Positions 51,507-60,300 of a DNA stretch of 64,000 bases are shown here, in pieces (position 1 is the first letter of the stretch; each line of letters starts with the position of its first letter). The stretch covers positions 1,204,001 through 1,268,000 of the forward strand of contig NZ_CDME01000011.1 in the NCBI RefSeq assembly GCF_000826545.1, read 5' to 3'. The stretch is from Kibdelosporangium sp. MJ126-NF4. GTDB taxonomy: Bacteria > Actinomycetota > Actinomycetes > Mycobacteriales > Pseudonocardiaceae. Position numbers and translations under genes: made by a program. The notes beneath the pieces are model-generated. The model was given only the letters and a program-made list of their open reading frames with translations, did not search any database and was not told the DNA's origin.

Positions 51507-52082
51507 TCAGCGGGTGACGTCGTAGACCAGTTTCTGGATCCCGTTGCCGTAGGACTGGCTCTCGACGAGCGTGAGGCTCTGCTTGTCCTTGTCGGTGCCG
51601 CTGAACAGCCGCTTGCCCGCGCCGAGCAGGACCGGGAACACCAGCAGGTGGTAGCGGTCGATCAGGCCCGCGTCGGACAGGTTGCGGTTGAGGGTCGCGC
51701 TGCCGTGCACGATGATCGGCCCGCCGTCGGTCTCCTTGAGCGCGGCGACATCGTCGAGTGAACGCAGGATGGTGGTGTGACCCCAGTTGGTCACCAGGTC
51801 CTTGTCCTGCAACGTGGTCGACACGACGAACTTGGGCATCGCGTTGTACTCGGCGAACTCCTCGGTCATCCCCGGCCACACCGGCGCGAAGGCCTCGTAG
51901 CTGGCGCGGCCCATCATCATGGCGGTGGCCTCGCCCTGCTCGCGGCCCTTGAGCTCGTAGGCGGCCTCGTCGAACTCGATGTCCTGGAAGGTCCAGCCCG
52001 AGTTGCGGTAGCCCGGCTCCCCACCGGGGCCCTCGATGACGCCGTCGAGTGAGACGAACGCGGTGGTGATCAGGGTGCGCAT
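51507..52082 (-). CDS. RibD C-terminal/dihydrofolate-reductase-like protein
   Basis: 191 residues of the single-domain DHFR-fold family common in actinomycetes: FVSLDGVIEGPGGEPG at the start, MMMGRASYEAFAPVWP, IIVHGSATLNRNL, and HLLVFPVLLGAGKRLF. They are NADPH-dependent reductases of mostly unknown substrate. A 13-base tandem duplication (GGTTGGCCTCTGT, 52095-52120) lies just upstream of the start and covers part of the leader. No operon partner. Confidence 0.85.
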   Translation of the reverse strand: MRTLITTAFVSLDGVIEGPGGEPGYRNSGWTFQDIEFDEAAYELKGREQGEATAMMMGRASYEAFAPVWPGMTEEFAEYNAMPKFVVSTTLQDKDLVTNWGHTTILRSLDDVAALKETDGGPIIVHGSATLNRNLSDAGLIDRYHLLVFPVLLGAGKRLFSGTDKDKQSLTLVESQSYGNGIQKLVYDVTR

Positions 52083-52094
52083 GGTGTGCTCCTT

Positions 52095-52120
52095 GGTTGG
52101 CCTCTGTGGTTGGCCTCTGT
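52095..52120. repeat. 13-bp tandem duplication in the leader of the RibD-like gene
   Basis: Two exact adjacent copies of GGTTGGCCTCTGT (52095-52107 and 52108-52120). The rest of the 52083-52316 spacer shows no gene. Confidence 0.9.
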
Positions 52121-52316
52121 CGTGCTGTCGTCAACGCGTCGAACGCCGGGCACCGGGGTCGACATCCCGCGCCAGGAATTTTCCCCGCGCGGCGATCCTG
52201 CCAGTTTCCCGTGGTCAGCGCCCATGCGGCCGGGAACGCTCCCGTTCGAAGTGTTCATTCGCGACTTTTCCGATAGCGGTGGAGGGCGATGGTCACCGTA
52301 TGTACGCTCTTGCCCC

Positions 52317-54065
52317 GTGACGGCTGGGGTTGGAAATTCACAGAGACCACGTTCCTGGTCACGAACCGGGATCTGGGTGGTCACAGGCGCGCTGGCGCTC
52401 ACGTTGTGCGTACTGGCCGCGGTGTTCACCGCGCCTCAGCAGCGGGACGTGGTGAACACCGCCGCGGCGGCCCAGGACGTGGTCCGTGCCGCCGCGACAG
52501 CGGAAAGCAAGGTCACCGATCCGGTGCCACTGCTGGAATTCCGCACGGCGGAACAGGCGGGTTGGTTCTGGACGCTGTCGCACGTCGAGGGCGCTGCCGC
52601 GGAGTCCCAGCACGGCATGACGCCGCAGCCGACGAAGCTCGGCTACCTGCGCAGGCAGGCCTTCTCCGGCAGCCAGCCGGTGTACCGGCTGCGTGGCAAG
52701 CAGAAGCCGGACTACCTGCTGACCGCGTCGGAACGCGAGCGGCGGTCCTTGGTGGACTCGGGAAGGTTCACTGAGGACGGTGTGCTCGGTCATATCGCCG
52801 CGAAGCGACAGGACGGCACCGAGGCGCTGTACCGGATGTCCAACGGCACCGAGTCGCGGATCGTGCCCGTGGCCAAGCAGGCCGAGTTCGCCGACCGCGG
52901 CTACCGGATCGAGCAGCAACTCGGCTACGGCTGGCCGGTGTTCCACCGAACCGGCGCGATCTACTTCGGCACCTTCAACCGCAACACCAACCAGTCGCTG
53001 CTCGCCGGGGTGGAGCGGGTCTACCACCGCAAGGGTGACTGGTGGGGCGGGCTGCGCGACTTCGCCGGGTCCGGTGTGACCCGCAACGCGTGGCACTGGC
53101 CGGACGAGGACTTCACCGACCGCGAACCGGCGATCGGGTACTACGACGACTCCCGCCCGGACACCCTGCGCAAACACATCACCCAGGCCTCCGGCGCCGG
53201 GCTGCGCTACTTCAGCTTCTACTGGTACTGGAACCCGGCGGATGGCGGCGCCGAGAACTACATCGGCGGGCTGAAGGCGTTCATGGCCGCGCGCAACCGG
53301 GGCGCCATGAACTTCAACGTCATTCCGTGCCTGCATCCGTGGAACGACGGCGAGACCTCGCTGAAGCTGCCCGCGGAGCAGATCAACAAGGCTGCCAGCA
53401 CGATCGTGGACACCTACCTGACGCAGCCGAACTACCTGCGTGCCAACGACGGCAGGCCGATGATCGGGATCTGTGACGCGCGTGGCGTCGGCCGCGGCGA
53501 CGTCAACCACATCGACGTCGAGGACACCAGGCAGTTCACCGACGCGATCCGCAAGCGGGCGCGGGAGAAGCTCGGCGAGGAAGTGCTGATCACGTTGAAC
53601 GGCGTGCCACCGGGCGGTGGCGGCTTCGACGGCAGCGACTGCCTCGGCCAGTTCGACGAGTCCCGCTCCTACCGCAAGTACGCGGAGAACCAGCGCCAGT
53701 TCTTCACCTACTTCCCCGGGAAACTGGTTCGCTGCGCCACCTCCGACTTCGACGAGCGGCCGAGGATCGGCATCGCCATCGAGGACCCCGGGCCGGACCC
53801 GGCGGCACTGCGCGAGCGGTTCCGCTGGTACGAGGACGCGGACCTGGCGGGCTTCGAGCGGGTGCTGGCCGCGGTCCGCACCGACATCGCCGAGTCGACC
53901 CGCCCGTCTACTGTGGACAACTTCGTGTCGCTGTACGCGTGGAACGAATGGCACGAGGGCGGCTACATCGAGCCGAACAAGCGCGACGGCTGCGCGTACC
54001 TCAACGTCGTGCGCAAGCAACTGCGGCTGATCACCGGAAGCGGCTGCGTGGCCAATCCCAAATGA
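52317..54065 (+). CDS. Membrane-anchored protein with DUF5648-like and WbsX/GH99-like domains
   Basis: 582 residues from GTG 52317. The N-terminal hydrophobic helix (IWVVTGALALTLCVLAAVF) is a signal anchor. Residues about 60-210 resemble the DUF5648 beta-trefoil-like repeat (VPLLEFRTAEQAGWFWT, PVYRL, TEALYRM, WPVFHRTG). From about 260 the protein matches the glycosyltransferase WbsX/glycoside hydrolase 99-like barrel: IGYYDDSRPDTLRKHI, YFSFYWYWNP, NVIPCLHPWN, YAWNEWHEGG. The family is linked to alpha-mannan cleavage and glycan assembly. Weak ribosome site, so the start is tentative. Substrate unknown. Confidence 0.75.
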   Translation: MTAGVGNSQRPRSWSRTGIWVVTGALALTLCVLAAVFTAPQQRDVVNTAAAAQDVVRAAATAESKVTDPVPLLEFRTAEQAGWFWTLSHVEGAAAESQHGMTPQPTKLGYLRRQAFSGSQPVYRLRGKQKPDYLLTASERERRSLVDSGRFTEDGVLGHIAAKRQDGTEALYRMSNGTESRIVPVAKQAEFADRGYRIEQQLGYGWPVFHRTGAIYFGTFNRNTNQSLLAGVERVYHRKGDWWGGLRDFAGSGVTRNAWHWPDEDFTDREPAIGYYDDSRPDTLRKHITQASGAGLRYFSFYWYWNPADGGAENYIGGLKAFMAARNRGAMNFNVIPCLHPWNDGETSLKLPAEQINKAASTIVDTYLTQPNYLRANDGRPMIGICDARGVGRGDVNHIDVEDTRQFTDAIRKRAREKLGEEVLITLNGVPPGGGGFDGSDCLGQFDESRSYRKYAENQRQFFTYFPGKLVRCATSDFDERPRIGIAIEDPGPDPAALRERFRWYEDADLAGFERVLAAVRTDIAESTRPSTVDNFVSLYAWNEWHEGGYIEPNKRDGCAYLNVVRKQLRLITGSGCVANPK

Positions 54066-54096
54066 CCGCGTAGCCCGTAGCTCGTGGTGGAATCCG

Positions 54097-54123
54097 TCCT
54101 CCCGCGGTCGATCCGTGGGAGGA
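54097..54123. terminator. Hairpin after the WbsX-like gene
   Basis: TCCTCCCGCGG and CCGTGGGAGGA form an 11-bp stem with one G-U pair around a 5-base loop, 32 bases after the stop codon. No T run, as is common in actinomycetes. Confidence 0.65.
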
Positions 54124-54157
54124 TGGACGCACGTCCGCGGCTGTTCGGGGAGAGGCT

Positions 54158-55141
54158 ATGGATCACTCACGTTTCAGTCTGACCAGGCGGTCCTTCCTGG
54201 CAGTGACAGGCGCTGCCGCGGTTTCCGCCGCGTGCGGACCGGGCGGTCAGCAGTCCGCGCCCGGCGCCGGGGCGACAAAACCCGTGTCCCACCCCTACGG
54301 CCAGAGCAACGTCCCCGTGTCCCCGAAACGGGTGATAGCGCTCGATCCCGGGCAGGCGCTGCAGGTCGCACTGGAACACGACATCCCGCTGGTCGCCTCG
54401 GCCACACTGGACGCGGACCCGGCGGTGCCGCCCTATCTGCCCGCGCGGAAGTTCGAGCACCTGGGCTTCGGGCAGGTCGACGTGGAGAAGCTCGCGACGT
54501 TCGGACCTGACCTGATCATCGGCAACACCGCGTCCCTGCAGGACAAGTACCAAGCCGTGTCCGGCCTCGCGGCCACGGTCGCCTACGCGAACACGCGCGA
54601 CAAAGTCGAGTGGCACGATGCGGCGCTGACCGTCGCAGACGTCCTCGGCGTGCGCGAAGCCCAGCAGCGCAAGCTGGACGAGTACCGTTCCCGTGCGGCG
54701 GATTTCCGCACCCGCAACGCGCAGGTGCTCGGCGCGAAGAAGATCGTCCTGCTCCGGTTCACCACCGACGAGCTGCGGATCATCACCGACTCGATCATCT
54801 TCCCGTCCCGCGTGCTCACCGACGCGGGCGTGCGGCGCACGCCCTCCAGTACGCCCGCCAAGGCAGGGGAGACGTACACCAAGCTGTCACCGGAGCAGGT
54901 CGGTGTGCTCGCCGACGCCGACGTGATCATCCATTTCAACGGGGGCGGAGCGTTCGACGGCGGCAAGGTCACGTCCACGTTCACCAAGTACACCGGCGGT
55001 GAGCTGTGGAAGCGGCTACCCGCCGTGCAGGCGGGCAAGGTCTTCGAGGTGCCACGGACATCGTGGTGGGACGGCGGTTCGACGTCCGCGGCCAACGCGA
55101 TGCTCGGTGACATCGAACGGATCCTGCCCAAGCTGGGCTAA
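54158..55141 (+). CDS. Iron-siderophore ABC transporter substrate-binding lipoprotein
   Basis: 327 residues. The signal combines twin arginines (LTRRSFLAVTG) with a lipobox whose cysteine is Cys26 (VSAAC). The mature protein is a helical-backbone (FecB/FhuD-type) binding protein: PVSPKRVIALDPGQALQVAL, LATFGPDLIIGN, and the closing VFEVPRTSWWDGGS. It captures a ferric siderophore at the outer face and hands it to the FecCD permeases whose genes converge on it and overlap by 4 bases at their stop codons. I saw no iron box just upstream of its own start. Confidence 0.87.
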   Translation: MDHSRFSLTRRSFLAVTGAAAVSAACGPGGQQSAPGAGATKPVSHPYGQSNVPVSPKRVIALDPGQALQVALEHDIPLVASATLDADPAVPPYLPARKFEHLGFGQVDVEKLATFGPDLIIGNTASLQDKYQAVSGLAATVAYANTRDKVEWHDAALTVADVLGVREAQQRKLDEYRSRAADFRTRNAQVLGAKKIVLLRFTTDELRIITDSIIFPSRVLTDAGVRRTPSSTPAKAGETYTKLSPEQVGVLADADVIIHFNGGGAFDGGKVTSTFTKYTGGELWKRLPAVQAGKVFEVPRTSWWDGGSTSAANAMLGDIERILPKLG

Positions 55142-56172
55142 CGTACTGAACGGCGCCACCGTGTGCCGAGCATGACGGCCAGGTACAGCCCGCCGAGCGC
55201 GCCCGTGGCCACCCCGGCGGGCAGGTCACCGGTCGGGAACACCTGCTGGCAGGCCAGGTCCGCGACCAGCAGCAGGATCGCGCCGACCAGCGCCGAACCG
55301 GCGAGGCTGGGACCGGCCGAGCGCACCAGCCGCCGCGCGATGTGCGGCGCGGCCAACGCGACGAACGCGATCGGCCCCGCGCTGGCGACCGCGGCGCCGG
55401 TGAGCCCGACGGCGATCACGAACAGCACGGCCCTGCTGCGTTCGGGCGTCACGCCCAGGCTCGCGCTCGTGTCGTCGCCCATCTCCAGCAACGTCAGCCG
55501 GGAGGACATCACGAGCGCCGCCGGGACCAGCGCCGCGACCGCGACCGTCGCGATGGTGACGTGGTCCCACGTCCGGTCGAGCAGGCTGCCGGTCAGCCAC
55601 ACCGCCGCGCGGTAGGCGTCGTTCAGGTCGGCGGTGATCAGCAGATACCGGTTGAACGCGGTGAGCAGCGCAGCGATCCCGATCCCGGCGAGCACAAGCC
55701 GGTAGCTGACGACACCACGGCGGTACGCGATCACGTAGACCAGCGTCGCCGTGGCGAAGGCGCCGACGATCGCGCCACCGGCCACCGCCATGGCACCGCC
55801 GCCGAAGACCAGGATCTGCAGCAGCGCACCGGTCGCGGCGCCGCCGCCGAACCCGAGCACATCCGGACTGCCCAGCGGGTTGCGGGACAGGCTCTGGATG
55901 ATGTCCCCGGCGACACCGAACATGACGCCGACGAGCACCGCGGTGAGCACCCGGGGCATCCGCACGGTCCAGAACACGTAGTCGACACCTTGCGGCCCAG
56001 GCGTTCCTGTCAGCATCGACAGCACCTGCCCGGCGGGGATGGGAAATTTGCCGACGGTCAGCGCGTACCCGCTGAGCACCACCAGCAGGATCCCGAGCGA
56101 CGTGCACGTGACGACCGCGCGAGGGGAGTAGCGCACCGAGAAGCTGGTGACCCTGATGCTGCGTGCGGTCAT
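55138..56172 (-). CDS. FecCD-family siderophore permease 2
   Basis: 344 residues with about nine to ten membrane helices. BtuC/FecD signatures are RNPLGSPDVLGFGGGA and GPIAFVALAAPHIARRLV, the coupling-helix region that docks an ATPase. It overlaps the partner permease by 4 bases (56169-56172), so they form a heterodimer from one transcript. Its stop codon overlaps the stop of the convergent binding-protein gene. No ATPase gene of the FecE type is present in this group. Confidence 0.9.
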   Translation of the reverse strand: MTARSIRVTSFSVRYSPRAVVTCTSLGILLVVLSGYALTVGKFPIPAGQVLSMLTGTPGPQGVDYVFWTVRMPRVLTAVLVGVMFGVAGDIIQSLSRNPLGSPDVLGFGGGAATGALLQILVFGGGAMAVAGGAIVGAFATATLVYVIAYRRGVVSYRLVLAGIGIAALLTAFNRYLLITADLNDAYRAAVWLTGSLLDRTWDHVTIATVAVAALVPAALVMSSRLTLLEMGDDTSASLGVTPERSRAVLFVIAVGLTGAAVASAGPIAFVALAAPHIARRLVRSAGPSLAGSALVGAILLLVADLACQQVFPTGDLPAGVATGALGGLYLAVMLGTRWRRSVR

Positions 56173-57164
56173 GCGGCGGCTCGTTTCCTGCGGACGAGGA
56201 ACACGAAGAAGGGAGCGCCCACGATCGCCGTCATGATCGACACCCGTAGCTCGCCCGACGGCAGGACCACGCGGCCGAGGATGTCCGCCAGCAGGATCAC
56301 CACCGCGCCGATGGTCGCCGAGAACGGCAGCAGCCAGCGCTGGTCCGTCCCGGTGAACGCCCTGGCCAGGTGTGGCGCGGCGAGCCCGACGAACGCGATC
56401 GGCCCGGCGGCGGCTGTCGCGGAGCCCGCGAGCAGCAGCACCGCGATCCCGGTCAGGATCCTTGTCCGGGCGATCCGGACACCGAGCGCCCCGCCGAGAT
56501 CGTCGCCGAGCGCGAGGGCGTTCAGCGGCGGGCCGAGCAGCAGCGCCAGCACGATTCCAGCGGCGAGGAAGGGAACGAACTGGCCGGTGACCGTGAGATC
56601 CGGTTTGGCGACGTCACCGACGATCCAGAACCGGTACTCGTCGAAAGCCTTGGGGTCGAGGAAAACGATGCCCTCGGTACACGCGACCAGTGCCGCGCCG
56701 ACGGCCGTCCCGGCGAGGACCAGCCGGACCGGCGCGGTCGTCGGCGGACCGCCGGTGCCGAGCAGGTAGACCAGCGTGGTGCTCAGCGCCGCGCCGAGGA
56801 ACGCGAACCAGACGTAACCGGTGAACTGGCCGACACCGAATCCCACGACGGCGACCAGCACACCGAACGCCGCCCCTGCGTTGACACCGAGAATGCCGGG
56901 GTCGGCGATCGGGTTGCGTGTCAACGACTGCATCAGCGCACCGGCCAGACCCAGTGCCATCCCCGCGCAGATGCCGAGCAGTGTGCGGGGCATGCGCAGG
57001 TCGTGCACGATCACGGCCGCGTCGCTGCGGTCGTCGGCGAACAGCACCCGCAACGCGGAGCCGACGCCGACCGGCTGGGAGCCGACGAGCAGGCTGCCCA
57101 CCGCGACGACGCCGAGCGCGACGAACGCCATCACCAGCAGGAACACCATCCACTTGAGCCGCAC
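56169..57164 (-). CDS. FecCD-family siderophore permease 1
   Basis: 331 residues, about nine to ten helices. RNPIADPGILGVNAGAAFG and GPIAFVGLAAPHLARAF mark the family. GTG 57164 has GGGGG about 9 bases upstream. It lies 57 bases after the fprA stop, so the iron box before fprA probably controls reductase and both permeases together. Confidence 0.9.
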   Translation of the reverse strand: MRLKWMVFLLVMAFVALGVVAVGSLLVGSQPVGVGSALRVLFADDRSDAAVIVHDLRMPRTLLGICAGMALGLAGALMQSLTRNPIADPGILGVNAGAAFGVLVAVVGFGVGQFTGYVWFAFLGAALSTTLVYLLGTGGPPTTAPVRLVLAGTAVGAALVACTEGIVFLDPKAFDEYRFWIVGDVAKPDLTVTGQFVPFLAAGIVLALLLGPPLNALALGDDLGGALGVRIARTRILTGIAVLLLAGSATAAAGPIAFVGLAAPHLARAFTGTDQRWLLPFSATIGAVVILLADILGRVVLPSGELRVSIMTAIVGAPFFVFLVRRKRAAA

Positions 57165-57221
57165 GTCCGTTGTTCCCCCTGGTCGGTTGAGGCAGGCGAA
57201 ACACTACCGACTGTGCTGCCC

Positions 57222-58574
57222 TCAGCCGCGTGAGATCCGCACCATGTCCTCGTGCTCGACGACCTTGATCCGTTCCCGTCCGCGTTCCTGGCCGACGGCA
57301 CGCTCGTACGCGTCGAGCTGCAGCCAGCCGTTCCAGGTGGTGTAGCTGATTCCGCGCTCGTCGAGCAGTTCCTCGATGGCGCCGGGGTGACGCTGCGGCG
57401 CCACCGGCAGGTTCGGCGCGTCGGTGAGCAGGCTGGCGATGGTCTCGGACGCGTCCCCCTTGGTGTGCCCGATCAGGCCGACCGGGCCGCGCTTGATCCA
57501 GCCGGTGACGTACACGCCTTCGAGTTGGTTGTCGTCGATGTCCAGCACCCGGCCGGACTCGTGTGGCACGGTCCCGGCGTCGTGGTCGAACGGCAGGTCC
57601 GCGAGGTGTGACGGGAGGTAGCCGACCGCGCGGTACACCGCCTGGATGTCCCAGTCGTGGTAGCGGCCCGTGCCGCGGACGTTGCCGTCTCCGGTCAGTT
57701 CCGTGCGCTCGGTGCGCAGTCCGGTGACCACGCCGTTGTCCCCGAGCACGGCGACGGGGGAGTGGAAGAAGTGCAGGTGCAGCCGCCGGGTGTGCGGGCG
57801 GCGGTCGCGGATCGCCCACTCCTGCAGTGTTTTGACCACCATGTCGACCTGCTTGGACGAACGGATCGCGGCCATCGAGCCGTCGTCGAACTCGATGTCC
57901 TCCGGGTCGACGACGACCTCGAAGTGCGGCGAGTGGTCCAACTCGCGCAGCTCGAGCGGGGTGAACTTGGCTTGCGCCGGGCCTCGCCTGCCGAAGACGT
58001 GCACATCGGTGACGGCGCTGCCGAGCAGGCCGCTGAAGACGTTGTCGGGGATCTCGGTGGACAGCATCTCGTCGGCCGACTTGGCCAGCACACGGGCGAT
58101 GTCGAGCGCCACGTTGCCGACGCCGAGGACAGCCACGTTGCCCGCGTGCAGCGGCCATGTCCGTGACACGTGTGGGTTGCCGTCGTACCACGAGACGAAG
58201 TCTGCGGCACCGTAACTGCCGTCGAGCTCGATGCCGGGGATGTCGAGCGGACGGTCGTTGACCGCGCCGGTCGCGAAGATCACCGCGTCGTAGTGCTGGC
58301 GCAGGTCGTCGAGCTTGAGGTCCATGCCGTAGTGGACGTTGCCGAACAGGCGCACGCCCGGCTTGTCCAGTACCCGGTGCAGGGCGTCGACAATGCCTTT
58401 GATGCGCGGGTGGTCGGGCGCGACGCCGTACCTGATCAGGCCGAACGGTGCGGGCATGCGCTCGAAGATGTCGACGTCGACCTCGGTGTCGCACTTGGCC
58501 AGGAAGTCGGCCGCGTAGATACCGGCGGGCCCGGCACCGACCACGGCCACGCGTAGGGAACGATTCACGGACAC
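57222..58574 (-). CDS. fprA: FprA-type ferredoxin/adrenodoxin-like NADP reductase
   Basis: 450 residues, the length of mycobacterial FprA. FAD-binding VVGAGPAGIYAADFL is at about 11-25, GLIRYGVAPDHPRIKG follows, NADP-binding VLGVGNVALDIARVL is at about 150, and the late FAD segment GWIKRGPVGLIGHTKGDA. It passes electrons from NADPH to ferredoxin or may help release iron from an imported siderophore. GTG 58574 has AGGAGAGG upstream. A perfect iron box lies about 30 bases before the start. Confidence 0.88.
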   Translation of the reverse strand: MSVNRSLRVAVVGAGPAGIYAADFLAKCDTEVDVDIFERMPAPFGLIRYGVAPDHPRIKGIVDALHRVLDKPGVRLFGNVHYGMDLKLDDLRQHYDAVIFATGAVNDRPLDIPGIELDGSYGAADFVSWYDGNPHVSRTWPLHAGNVAVLGVGNVALDIARVLAKSADEMLSTEIPDNVFSGLLGSAVTDVHVFGRRGPAQAKFTPLELRELDHSPHFEVVVDPEDIEFDDGSMAAIRSSKQVDMVVKTLQEWAIRDRRPHTRRLHLHFFHSPVAVLGDNGVVTGLRTERTELTGDGNVRGTGRYHDWDIQAVYRAVGYLPSHLADLPFDHDAGTVPHESGRVLDIDDNQLEGVYVTGWIKRGPVGLIGHTKGDASETIASLLTDAPNLPVAPQRHPGAIEELLDERGISYTTWNGWLQLDAYERAVGQERGRERIKVVEHEDMVRISRG

Positions 58575-58604
58575 CCTCTCCTAGATCATCACTCCTCTCA
58601 AAAG

Positions 58605-58623
58605 TAAGGTAAGGCTTACCTTA
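58605..58623 (-). promoter_or_regulatory. Perfect DtxR/IdeR-type iron box before fprA
   Basis: TAAGGTAAGGCTTACCTTA, a perfect 9-1-9 palindrome and close to the iron-box consensus, 31-49 bases upstream of the fprA start. Strong evidence for iron repression of fprA and the downstream permeases. Confidence 0.9.
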
Positions 58624-58656
58624 AATCATTGTGATTTCGACTACTGAGCGTGCCGG

Positions 58657-58690
58657 GGTCGCGGTGGTCGGACCCTGCAACCTCGCGACC
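58657..58690 (-). terminator. Weak hairpin after the Vps62-like lipoprotein gene
   Basis: GGTCGCG (58657-58663) pairs with CGCGACC (58684-58690), just beyond the stop of the leftward gene at 58698. Short stem and long loop, so only tentative. Confidence 0.4.
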
Positions 58691-58697
58691 AGGCCTG

Positions 58698-60188
58698 TCA
58701 GTTGTCCGTGATGAACCAGTTGCCGTTCAGGTAGGTCATCGTCTGGGTGCCCAGGTCGCTTTCGGCGAACTTCGCCGAGCCCTGCAGCGCAGTGGACGGG
58801 ATCTCGAACTCTCCCGATGGCTTCGACCGCACTTTCGCCGGATCGACGGTCACGGTCTGCAGTGCCTGCCTCTTCGCAGGCGCGAGCATGCTGTAGGTCA
58901 CCTGGAAGGCCTCGGGACATGTCATGGGGAGATTGGCACTCTTCATTGCCGGTGCGGCGATCTCGCACACCGTCGCCATGTCCTGCTTGCCCAGTGCACG
59001 CAGGGCCTGCTGGTAGCGCTGGATCGCGCCTTCCTTGGTTTTCTGGCCGGTGGCTGGTTCTTCCGGGGCCGGGGTCGCGCTCGGTGTGCCGGACTCGCTC
59101 GGCTTGGCCTGCTCGCCTTCCGGGGCCTGGCATGGCTGGTCCGTGAACGCCTCGGTGCGGATCTGGTCGTTCTTGTGCTTCGACGGCCCCGCCGGGCCGG
59201 TCTGCCGCTTCTGCAGGTCCTGCTCGGCTGCCTTGTCGATGCCGTTCACCGCGAAGTTCCCGCCCACCTCGCCCCAGCCGCCCGCGTAGCCCCACCACGG
59301 CTCACGCTCGGCTTCCCTGAGATCGCCCCAGATCTGCCACTTCTCGCCGGTCTTACTGGTGCTGTCCGCCAGCTTGTCCCAGTCCTTCAGTCCCGGCGGC
59401 AGGTCCTTGTTCTGGTACTTCGCGTCGCCGACGGGATAGGAGGCGTGGGTGCCGACGGCCGAGTACACCGTCGGGCGGCCGTCGGTCATGTCCACATCGG
59501 TCACGTTTCGCCTGCATTCGTGGCCGTGGTACGTGAACACGACCGCTTCCGGGCCTGTGGTCTTGTCGACGACCACGGTGACCCGTTCCCAGTCGGCCTC
59601 GTGGTTTCCGCCCGCACCCAGTGCCGGGTTCGTCCACTGGTTCCATGGGTAGAAGAACCAGTACACGTAGCCGGTCTTCCCGGCGTTCTTGTCTGTGCCG
59701 TCCACGTACTGCACATAGGACGGGGCGCTGGCGCTGCCTGCTTTGCGGTCGTCCTCGTTGCGCAGTTCCAGGAAGTAGCCCTGCGCTCCCAGTTCCGCGT
59801 TGTCGAACGGCCGGGTTGGCTCGGTGGTGTTGTAGTCCCGTCCACTCTGGTCACATGAGGGGGCGCCGGACGACTTCTTCTGGTGGTAGCGGTTGGGGTC
59901 GGTGAGCGACTGCGGCGTCGGGTCCTTGTCGACTTCGGTGTCCTTGCAGGCGCCGTCGCGGTTCCAGCGCAGCTCTGACTTGTCGACGAACGTGGTCGCG
60001 TCGATCGGCTTGTGCTGCTCGTCCTTGCCGAGGATCACCAGCGGTGCGTATTTCCTCGCCATGTCGATCCGGTCGCTCTGCGCGGCGGGCGGGGCCGCCC
60101 CTGGCGTTGTCCCGGTCGAACCGGATCCTTGGCCGCATGCTGTCAGCGACAGCACCGCACAGGCGGTCAGCACCTGTGTCACTCGCAT
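58698..60188 (-). CDS. Lipoprotein with Vps62-like domain
   Basis: 496 residues from ATG 60188, the start that gives a lipoprotein signal (MRVTQVLTACAVLSLTAC, lipid-attached Cys18). Residues about 40-330 resemble the Vps62-related domain: YAPLVILGKDE, YVYWFFYPWNQW, NHEADWERVTVVVD, GTHASYP. A Pro/Ser/Glu-rich linker leads to a C-terminal domain of about 120 residues that looks like an SnoaL/NTF2-type lipoprotein domain (GAIQRYQQALRALG to TYLNGNWFITDN). Anchored outside the membrane. Function unknown; diverges from another lipoprotein gene at 60301. Confidence 0.75.
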   Translation of the reverse strand: MRVTQVLTACAVLSLTACGQGSGSTGTTPGAAPPAAQSDRIDMARKYAPLVILGKDEQHKPIDATTFVDKSELRWNRDGACKDTEVDKDPTPQSLTDPNRYHQKKSSGAPSCDQSGRDYNTTEPTRPFDNAELGAQGYFLELRNEDDRKAGSASAPSYVQYVDGTDKNAGKTGYVYWFFYPWNQWTNPALGAGGNHEADWERVTVVVDKTTGPEAVVFTYHGHECRRNVTDVDMTDGRPTVYSAVGTHASYPVGDAKYQNKDLPPGLKDWDKLADSTSKTGEKWQIWGDLREAEREPWWGYAGGWGEVGGNFAVNGIDKAAEQDLQKRQTGPAGPSKHKNDQIRTEAFTDQPCQAPEGEQAKPSESGTPSATPAPEEPATGQKTKEGAIQRYQQALRALGKQDMATVCEIAAPAMKSANLPMTCPEAFQVTYSMLAPAKRQALQTVTVDPAKVRSKPSGEFEIPSTALQGSAKFAESDLGTQTMTYLNGNWFITDN

Positions 60189-60300
60189 GTCCACACCCCT
60201 GTCGTCACCCTGTGCGATTGTCAATGTGCCTGAGCGTTCTTGCACTTTTCTTCCAAGATCCGCACACGGTCGGGTGGCGTCAGCCGATACGGTGACCGGC

